A stretch of 8,764 nucleotides of DNA from Pseudomonadota bacterium (lineage in GTDB: Bacteria > Pseudomonadota > Alphaproteobacteria > Rhizobiales > Rhizobiaceae): contig QGUU01000080.1 of assembly GCA_003242525.1 (NCBI GenBank), positions 1 to 8,764 on the forward strand. The letters are read 5' to 3'. Shown in pieces: positions 1 to 5,400 of the stretch. How positions within the stretch are numbered: position 1 is the stretch's first letter; each line of letters begins with the position of its first letter. The notes under the pieces are model-generated. The model ran no database searches. It was given only the letters and a program-made list of their open reading frames with translations, and was not told the origin of the DNA. The position numbers were made by a program, and so were the translations under genes.

Positions 1-1770
1 GCCACCATCCAGGGCGATCTTGTCGTGGACGTGCCGCAGGATACGGTCATAAACGCACAGACCATCCGCAAGGCAGCCACGGATCGGGTAATCGAGCGCA
101 ACCCTGCCATTCAGATGTGCTATGTCGAGGTCGATGAGCCTGACATGCACAAGCCTTTAGGCGACCTGGATCGGCTGAAGGCCGTTCTCGCCAAGGATTG
201 GGGCTGGAAGGACGTACGCGTCGCCCAGCACCTCATTCCCGAGGTGCAAAAAATCCTGCGCAAGGAAAATTGGGCGGTCACCGCTGCAATCCACAAGGAC
301 ATGGAGTTTTCCCGCGCGACGGTGATTGCGCTTTATCCTGGCCTTAAGAACGAGGCGTATGGGATCGCATGCGATATCGGCTCGACGACGATAGCCATGC
401 ACCTGGTGTCGCTGCTGTCGGGCCGCATCCTCGCGTCAGCGGGCGCGCCGAACCCGCAGATCCGTTTTGGCGAGGACGTGATGAGCCGCGTCTCCTACGT
501 CATGATGAATCCCGATGGGCGGGAGGCTATGACCAAGGCCGTACGCGATGCAGTCAACGGCCTGATCGGCAAGGTCTGCGAAGAAGGTGGCGTCGACCGC
601 AAGGATATCTTCGACAGCGTTTTCGTCTGCAATCCGATCATGCATCACCTGTTCCTGGGCATCGACCCGACCGAGCTTGGCCAGGCTCCTTTTGCACTGG
701 CCGTTTCCGGAGCAGTCCAGGGGTGGGCGCATGACATCGACATAGACGTAAACCGGGGCGCGCGCTTCTATCTCCTCCCCTGTATCGCCGGGCATGTGGG
801 CGCGGACGCCGCCGCGGCGGCCCTGTCGGAGGGTCCTTACCGGCAAGACAAGATGATGTTGCTTGTCGATGTCGGCACCAATGCCGAAATCGTGCTCGGC
901 AATCGCGATCATGTCGTTTCCGCATCTTCCCCAACGGGACCGGCATTCGAAGGCGCAGAAATTTCCTCGGGTCAGCGCGCGGCGCCGGGGGCGATTGAGC
1001 GCGTGCGCATCGATCCGGCTACGCTGGAGCCGAAATACCGGGTGATCGGCGTCGACAAGTGGTCGGACGAGGAAGGCTTCGAGGAAGCCGCCAGTACTAC
1101 CGGCGTCACAGGAATCTGCGGCTCCGCCATCATCGAGGTGGTGGCGGAAATGTATCTGGCCGGCATCATCTCTGAAGATGGCGTGATCGACGGCGCCCTT
1201 GCGGATCGTACGCACCGCATCTTCCAGAACGGACGTACATTCTCATATCTGCTTCGTGACGGGCAGCCCCGCATCACCGTGACGCAGAACGACATCCGCG
1301 CAATCCAGCTGGCCAAGGCGGCGCTTTATGCCGGCACAAAGCTGCTGATGGAGAAACAGGGGGTCGAACATGTCGATGCGATCCGGCTTGCCGGCGCGTT
1401 CGGCTCTTTCATCGATCCGAAATATGCCATGGTCCTCGGCCTTATCCCCGACTGCGACCTGTCGAATGTAAAGGCGGTGGGAAATGCCGCTGGAACCGGA
1501 GCACTGATGGCGCTGCTCAATCGGGACCATCGACGGGAGATCGAGCATGAGGTCGCCCGGATCGAGAAGATCGAAACTGCACTGGAGCCGGACTTCCAGC
1601 GCCTCTTCATCAACGCCATGGCGCTCCCGAACAAGGTGGACGCTTTCCCCCGCCTCGCCGAGCAGGTGAAGCTGCCACCCAGAAAGGCTAACGAAGAAGG
1701 GCCTACCGAACAGGCCGTGCCTCGCCGGCGCTCCCGGGAGGAACGGGCGGCAAGACGCGGAAGGGCGTAG
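1..1770 (+). CDS. RACo-type corrinoid activation protein (ASKHA domain, DUF4445 family), 5'-truncated
   Basis: The frame is open from base 1, so the true start lies left of the window; GTG at 25 is only an internal codon. The 589 visible residues match the ASKHA-fold proteins that use ATP to drive reductive activation of the cobalt in corrinoid methyl-transfer proteins. Numbering from the first codon, there is an actin-like phosphate loop DIGSTT at 125-130, a NPQIRFGEDVMSR block near 151-163, a second nucleotide-binding block LLVDVGTNAE at 287-296, SSPTGPAFEGAEIS near 309-322, GICGSAI near 371-377, and GNAAGTG at 494-500. Family members carry an N-terminal [2Fe-2S] ferredoxin domain, which would fall in the missing part of roughly 90 residues. 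The C-terminus is an arginine-rich tail (PRRRSREERAARRGRA). The gene converges on the isomerase. In alphaproteobacteria such genes usually sit with MttB-like methyltransferases and corrinoid proteins, but none is visible here. The family assignment is firm; the physiological partner is inferred. Confidence -1.
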   Translation, partial: ATIQGDLVVDVPQDTVINAQTIRKAATDRVIERNPAIQMCYVEVDEPDMHKPLGDLDRLKAVLAKDWGWKDVRVAQHLIPEVQKILRKENWAVTAAIHKDMEFSRATVIALYPGLKNEAYGIACDIGSTTIAMHLVSLLSGRILASAGAPNPQIRFGEDVMSRVSYVMMNPDGREAMTKAVRDAVNGLIGKVCEEGGVDRKDIFDSVFVCNPIMHHLFLGIDPTELGQAPFALAVSGAVQGWAHDIDIDVNRGARFYLLPCIAGHVGADAAAAALSEGPYRQDKMMLLVDVGTNAEIVLGNRDHVVSASSPTGPAFEGAEISSGQRAAPGAIERVRIDPATLEPKYRVIGVDKWSDEEGFEEAASTTGVTGICGSAIIEVVAEMYLAGIISEDGVIDGALADRTHRIFQNGRTFSYLLRDGQPRITVTQNDIRAIQLAKAALYAGTKLLMEKQGVEHVDAIRLAGAFGSFIDPKYAMVLGLIPDCDLSNVKAVGNAAGTGALMALLNRDHRREIEHEVARIEKIETALEPDFQRLFINAMALPNKVDAFPRLAEQVKLPPRKANEEGPTEQAVPRRRSREERAARRGRA

Positions 1771-1801
1771 TCCTCGCCCTTCGCCTCGTCCAAATCGAGG
1801 C
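1760..1801. terminator. Two tandem hairpins in the convergent gap (putative bidirectional terminator)
   Basis: Two inverted repeats fill the 31 bp between convergent stop codons. GAAGGGCG (1760-1767) pairs perfectly with CGCCCTTC (1775-1782) over a 7-nt loop that contains the TAG stop of the RACo-like gene. GCCTCG (1783-1788) pairs with CGAGGC (1796-1801) over a 7-nt loop and directly abuts the isomerase stop. Neither strand has a T-tract, so this is not a classical intrinsic terminator. The position makes a shared transcript-end or mRNA-protecting role likely, but this is inferred. Confidence -1.
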
Positions 1802-2488
1802 CTAGCCTATCCAGCGCTCATAATCCGAGACGAGCAGATGCAGCGGCTGCTCGTCCTCGTCTATGTCGGAGAAGCGTCCGATCGGCTCGCGGAATATGTT
1901 GTCGGTCAGGTCGTCATTGACCGTCGACACTTCACCGATCAGCACATCCTTGCCCTCTGCCCAGAAGGCGTGCCAGACGCCGGGCAGAAGTGTCACGCTC
2001 TCGCCGGGATCCAGCTTGAGGAGGCCGCCGGCCGGAAGCTTCCTGATGGTGCCGTCCACAGGAACCGAGACTTCCGCATTCTGGTCTATTCCGCCTTCCT
2101 CATCCGGCATGAACAGTTCCAGGACCAGCCTGCCGCCCCCACGATTTATGATGTCTTCGGCCTTGATGACATGGCGGTGCATGGGTGAGAGCTGGTCCTT
2201 GCGAGAGATCATGATCTTCTCGGCATAAAGCATGCCTGCCCCCTTCTTCATGTCCTCGAAGCGGCCGTTGCGTACGGTGAAGAGAAAGAGGCCGAGATCA
2301 CTGAACTTCCCTTGCCCGTAATCCGTGATGTCCCATCCCAGACGGGCCTCGAAAATGCCCGCAGAGCTATGCCTGCGCGCCTTCATCTCGTCGGGTGTCC
2401 AATAGGCGAAGGGCGGCATGACGTAGCCAAAGGAACGGATGAACGCATCGCCTTCGCGGATGATGTCGTTGACCTGTGAACGTTTCAC
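1802..2488 (-). CDS. D-lyxose/D-mannose family sugar isomerase (cupin fold)
   Basis: This 228-residue protein matches the D-lyxose ketol-isomerase family (formerly DUF1498), cytosolic metalloenzymes that interconvert D-lyxose with D-xylulose and D-mannose with D-fructose. It is full length; the E. coli O157 homologue is about 227 residues. Family features are the opening MKRSQVNDII, PPFAYW near 25-30, LGWDITDYG near 50-58, EKIM at 90-93, and the core MHRH..KAEDIINRGGG at 103-119. The expected metal ligands are H104, H106, E111 and H173 (in PGVWHAFWAEG), followed by GEVSTVNDD at 185-193. Most relatives I recall read MHFHW where this one reads MHRHV. The start is GTG at 2486-2488, supported by GGGAGG at 7-nt spacing and by the family N-terminus. 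It follows ccmC by 76 bp on the same strand with no sugar transporter or kinase nearby, so the natural substrate cannot be read from context. Confidence -1.
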   Translation of the reverse strand: MKRSQVNDIIREGDAFIRSFGYVMPPFAYWTPDEMKARRHSSAGIFEARLGWDITDYGQGKFSDLGLFLFTVRNGRFEDMKKGAGMLYAEKIMISRKDQLSPMHRHVIKAEDIINRGGGRLVLELFMPDEEGGIDQNAEVSVPVDGTIRKLPAGGLLKLDPGESVTLLPGVWHAFWAEGKDVLIGEVSTVNDDLTDNIFREPIGRFSDIDEDEQPLHLLVSDYERWIG

Positions 2489-2495
2489 GGCTTTG

Positions 2496-2501
2496 CCTCC
2501 C
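2496..2501 (-). promoter_or_regulatory. Strong Shine-Dalgarno for the GTG-started sugar isomerase
   Basis: On the minus strand GGGAGG lies 7 nt before the GTG at 2488. This decides the start codon; there is no ATG alternative consistent with the family's MKRSQ N-terminus. Confidence -1.
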
Positions 2502-2510
2502 GCTACGAAT

Positions 2511-2531
2511 TTCGGCTATCGCATAGCCGAA
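2511..2531. repeat. Perfect 9-bp inverted repeat with 3-nt loop between ccmC and the isomerase gene
   Basis: TTCGGCTAT (2511-2519), CGC, ATAGCCGAA (2523-2531) form a perfect stem-loop. It lies 33 bp after the ccmC stop and 22 bp before the isomerase start. On the minus strand it is followed by ATTCG rather than a run of T. It could be a ccmC terminator or attenuating hairpin, or a dyad operator for a regulator of the isomerase gene. The symmetry is directly visible; the function is not. Confidence -1.
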
Positions 2532-2564
2532 GCGGCCCTCGGTGTCGATGTGACGGAAACCGAT

Positions 2565-3329
2565 TTATGCGCTGGCCTGCCGCACCGCCAGGCGACGCAT
2601 GGCTGCGACGCGCCGGCGCGCTATTTCAGTTCGCATGGCCACGAGGTGCAGCACAACGAACAGCAGCGTGAAGCCGGCCGCCATGACGAGCAGCGGCCAC
2701 AGCAGGCTGGGATCTATCGTCGGCCCTTCCAGTCGGAATACCGAAGCCGGCTGATGGAGCGTGTTCCACCAGTCGACGGAGAATTTGATGATCGGAATAT
2801 TTATGAAACCTACCAGCGTAATGACCGCCGCTGCCCAGGCCGAACGGCTGGCGTCATCGAAGGCGCGCGTCAGCGCGATGATGCCGAGATACATCAGGAA
2901 AAGGACGAAAACCGAGGTGAGGCGCGCATCCCAGACCCACCATGTCCCCCACATGGGCTTTCCCCAGATCGAGCCGGTTATGAGTGCCAGGGCGGTGAAG
3001 ACGGCGCCAAGCGGTGCAGCGGACTTAAGCGCGACATCGGCGAGCGGGTGGCGCCATACCAGCGTCCCGAGGGCGGACGCGGCCATAAGCGTGTAGCAGA
3101 ACATGGAAAGCCAGGCGAACGGCACGTGGATATACATGATCCGTACCGTGATGCCCTGCTGGTAGTCTTCCGGGGCAGCGAAGCTCAGGTAGAGGCCGAC
3201 CACCAGCACCCCCGCTGAAGCCACGGCAAGCCATGGCACGATACGGTCCGCCAAGGCGACGAAGCGCGTGGGATTGGCCAGATCGATCCAGCGTGCAGGG
3301 GCGGTTTCGGGCGCGGGGCTTTCGCTCAT
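2565..3329 (-). CDS. ccmC: Haem exporter/handling permease CcmC (cytochrome c maturation)
   Basis: CcmC is an inner-membrane protein of the haem-handling family that presents haem to the chaperone CcmE in system I cytochrome c biogenesis. The 254-residue product has six evident membrane segments (roughly 31-50, 69-91, 103-122, 137-154, 165-182, 209-231). Between segments 3 and 4 is the periplasmic tryptophan-rich WWD motif, WGTWWVWDARLT at 127-138. The two haem-ligand histidines of the family are present: H68 in MYIHVP and H192 in TLHQPAS. Length is normal. I chose ATG at 3329 (MSESPAPE) because an upstream GTG at 3362 has no ribosome binding site and adds residues unlike the family; the ATG also lacks a good Shine-Dalgarno. 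It lies 73 bp after ndvA and 76 bp before the isomerase on the same strand. No ccmA, ccmB, ccmD, ccmE or ccmG is adjacent, which is unusual. The identification is firm. Confidence -1.
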   Translation of the reverse strand: MSESPAPETAPARWIDLANPTRFVALADRIVPWLAVASAGVLVVGLYLSFAAPEDYQQGITVRIMYIHVPFAWLSMFCYTLMAASALGTLVWRHPLADVALKSAAPLGAVFTALALITGSIWGKPMWGTWWVWDARLTSVFVLFLMYLGIIALTRAFDDASRSAWAAAVITLVGFINIPIIKFSVDWWNTLHQPASVFRLEGPTIDPSLLWPLLVMAAGFTLLFVVLHLVAMRTEIARRRVAAMRRLAVRQASA

Positions 3330-3335
3330 GGCGCT

Positions 3336-3364
3336 TATGTATCCGTACCGGGAACGGTTCACAA
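3336..3364 (-). promoter_or_regulatory. Possible sigma-70-type promoter giving a leaderless ccmC transcript
   Basis: On the minus strand TTGTGA (3364-3359) and TACATA (3341-3336) are separated by 17 nt, the preferred spacing. The match to consensus is modest (4/6 and 3/6). Transcription would begin at or within a base or two of the ccmC ATG, which lacks a Shine-Dalgarno. The assignment is by eye and tentative. Confidence -1.
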
Positions 3365-3402
3365 CCAGGCCGTTGTCGCAGGCAATGGGGGCGTGAAGCC
3401 GC

Positions 3403-5178
3403 TCAGGCCGCCTCTTCCTTTACCGAAACTACGCTGAGACGGCGCAGTTCCTCGTCATTGAGCAGGCCGCCGGCACGCAGGAGTGCGGCAAACCTGCCGT
3501 TGCGCAACGAGAGTTCCGCGAAGCCGCCCATCTCGACGACGCGGCCCTTGTCCATGAACACGACCAGATCGGCATCGCGCACGGTTGTCAGGCGGTGAGC
3601 GATGATGAACGTGGTCCGACCCCGGCGCAGGTCGTCGATCGCCTCCTTGACGCGGCCTTCGGTCTCGACGTCGAGGGCGCTGGTCGCCTCGTCAAGCACG
3701 AGGATGGGCGCGTCCTTGAGCACCGCGCGGGCGATTGCGATGCGCTGGCGCTCCCCGCCGGAAAGCTGCCCGCCGCGCTCGCCGACGATCGTGTCGTAGC
3801 CTTCGCTCTTGGCCAGGATGAAGTCCTGTGCGACTGCGGCCTCGGCGGCGGCGTGAATTTCCTCATAGGTAGCGTCGGATCGGCCGATGCGGATATTGTC
3901 CTCGATCGAACGGTTGAGCAGTCCGGCATCCTGGAAGACGGTGGCGATGCATTGGCGCAAGGACCGTCGGGTCACCGTCCGTGTATCCACGCCATCAATC
4001 AGGATGCGGCCCTTGCTGGGGGTAAATACCCGTTGCAGCAGATTTACCAGCGTCGTCTTGCCGGCACCTGTCGGCCCCACGATGGCGACGGTCTGTCCCG
4101 GCTGGACCTCGAAGGACACATCCTGCACGCCCTGCCCCGAATTCGGAAACTCGAAGCTGACATTCTCGAAGCGGATGTGGCCGACGACAGGGCCAAGATC
4201 GCTCAGGCCCTCCGGCTCCGCCTCGTCAACAGCGGAATCCTCCATCTTGTAGAATTCCTCGAGCTTGGCGCGCGCCTCGGAAATCTGGTTCACGAAGGCG
4301 GATACCTGGTCGAGCCGCGCGACCAGCAGCGTCGCGAAGCCGGTAAAGGCGATCACCTCACCTATCTTCAGTTCGCCTCGGGTGACGAGATAGGCGCCGA
4401 TCATCAGCACGACCATCATGGATATGGTGGAAGACAGCCGGTTCAGGGCGCTTGCGATGGCCCACCAGTCAAGTACCGGATATTGTGCTTTGAGAAGATC
4501 GTTGATGAAACGCTTCAACGCCTCCGTCTCATGGGTAATGCGGTTGTAGCTCTGCAGCACCGAAATGTTGGTAACGGAATCGGTGACGTGAGCAAAAACC
4601 TTATGATAGTGCCGTTCAACGCTGGCCTGGCCTTCCTTGGTCTTGCGCATGACAAGACGACCTATGGCGAAATAGAGCCCGCCAAGAACGACGAGCACTG
4701 CAGACATGCGCAGGTCGAGGCTCAGGGCGGTGGGGATGAGCAGAACCAGTGCCACCACGGTCGAAAGATGAAGCCGCATGAACTCCAGCCACAGGGAGAA
4801 CAGCGTTTCAACAGCCCTGAGCAGGGTGTGCAGTGAACTGGACGTGCCCCGTTCATGATGCCAGGCGAGCGGCATCGTGATGATCCGCTCGAACGACTGG
4901 CACAGCACCTCGCTGCGGCGGGCGTGGGCAAAGCGGTCGGCCCCGCGGGCAACGAGAACAAAGGCAACAATATTGAAAGCGCCCAGGCCGGCCCACATTG
5001 CCAAAGCCGGGATTGCATCGACGCGATCGGATATGGCGTCGATGACACGGCCAAACATGATGGGCTCGAGGATGGCCACTATGGCCAACGTAACATTCGC
5101 CAGACAGAGGAAAACAACGCGCTTCTTGTCAGCGGCCAGATAGCCAAGCGCTCGGCCATACACTCGCAGAAGGGACAC
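3403..5178 (-). CDS. ndvA: Cyclic beta-1,2-glucan ABC exporter, ATP-binding/permease protein NdvA (ChvA)
   Basis: This 591-residue half-transporter has an N-terminal membrane domain (six segments, about 21-43, 58-79, 138-156, 158-176, 250-267, 272-290) fused to a C-terminal ATPase domain from about 335. Motifs are Walker A GPTGAGKTT at 368-376, Q-loop FQD with Q416, signature LSGGE at 472-476, Walker B ILVLDE at 492-497, D-loop SALD, and switch histidine H528 in IIAHRLT. A homodimer would move cyclic beta-1,2-glucan from cytoplasm to periplasm. The general architecture also fits MsbA-like exporters, but the NdvA-like N-terminus (MSLLRVYGRALGYL, EPIMFGRVIDAIS) and a position directly downstream of ndvB make NdvA the clear call. 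Length is typical. The start is GTG at 5176-5178, with GGAG 8 nt upstream. The 222-bp spacer suggests ndvA has its own promoter or depends on readthrough past the ndvB hairpin. Confidence -1.
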   Translation of the reverse strand: MSLLRVYGRALGYLAADKKRVVFLCLANVTLAIVAILEPIMFGRVIDAISDRVDAIPALAMWAGLGAFNIVAFVLVARGADRFAHARRSEVLCQSFERIITMPLAWHHERGTSSSLHTLLRAVETLFSLWLEFMRLHLSTVVALVLLIPTALSLDLRMSAVLVVLGGLYFAIGRLVMRKTKEGQASVERHYHKVFAHVTDSVTNISVLQSYNRITHETEALKRFINDLLKAQYPVLDWWAIASALNRLSSTISMMVVLMIGAYLVTRGELKIGEVIAFTGFATLLVARLDQVSAFVNQISEARAKLEEFYKMEDSAVDEAEPEGLSDLGPVVGHIRFENVSFEFPNSGQGVQDVSFEVQPGQTVAIVGPTGAGKTTLVNLLQRVFTPSKGRILIDGVDTRTVTRRSLRQCIATVFQDAGLLNRSIEDNIRIGRSDATYEEIHAAAEAAVAQDFILAKSEGYDTIVGERGGQLSGGERQRIAIARAVLKDAPILVLDEATSALDVETEGRVKEAIDDLRRGRTTFIIAHRLTTVRDADLVVFMDKGRVVEMGGFAELSLRNGRFAALLRAGGLLNDEELRRLSVVSVKEEAA

Positions 5179-5186
5179 CTGTTTGA

Positions 5187-5190
5187 CTCC
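5187..5190 (-). promoter_or_regulatory. Shine-Dalgarno GGAG for ndvA (decides GTG start)
   Basis: On the minus strand GGAG lies 8 nt before the GTG at 5178. Together with the family N-terminus it supports this non-ATG start. The frame has an in-frame TAA at 5212-5214 a short way upstream, so no much longer protein is possible. Confidence -1.
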
Positions 5191-5367
5191 GCGATTTTTC
5201 CGTTGCGCTGCTTAATTCGGCGGGACTCGTAGCGCCGGCAGAATGGCAAAACAATGTCGCCGTGCCACCTGAGTTCCGAATCATCGAACAAAACATGGCA
5301 ACGTTGCGAAATCTAACGTGAAGAGATAACGGCTTGAGATAAAAGGTGAAATGCTGGCAGCAGCCGG

Positions 5368-5394
5368 ACTGCGGAAGCTGTCGGCCTCCGCAGT
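5368..5394 (-). terminator. 11-bp hairpin 6 nt after the ndvB stop
   Basis: Read on the minus strand, ACTGCGGAGGC, loop CGACA, GCTTCCGCAGT form an 11-bp stem with a single G-U wobble. It begins 6 nt after the TAG of ndvB. No U-tract follows directly; the nearest short T runs are about 20 nt on (ATTT, then CTTTTATC). It is most likely a 3'-end or mRNA-stabilising hairpin that limits ndvB transcription into ndvA. Structure confidence is high and function confidence is moderate. Confidence -1.
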
Positions 5395-5400
5395 ACCCGG

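Noticed and set aside
3330..3362. Longer ccmC starting at GTG 3362
   Set aside because: No Shine-Dalgarno precedes it, the extra 11 residues are unlike CcmC N-termini, and the GTG overlaps the proposed -35 element.
3595..4836. A 413-codon plus-strand open frame opposite ndvA
   Set aside because: It runs opposite the ABC ATPase motifs and membrane domain of NdvA and shows no family resemblance.
5212..5367. Sigma-70-type promoter for ndvA in the spacer
   Set aside because: The best candidate (TTGTTT, 16 nt, CTACGA on the minus strand) matches consensus too poorly to annotate, though a promoter somewhere here is plausible.
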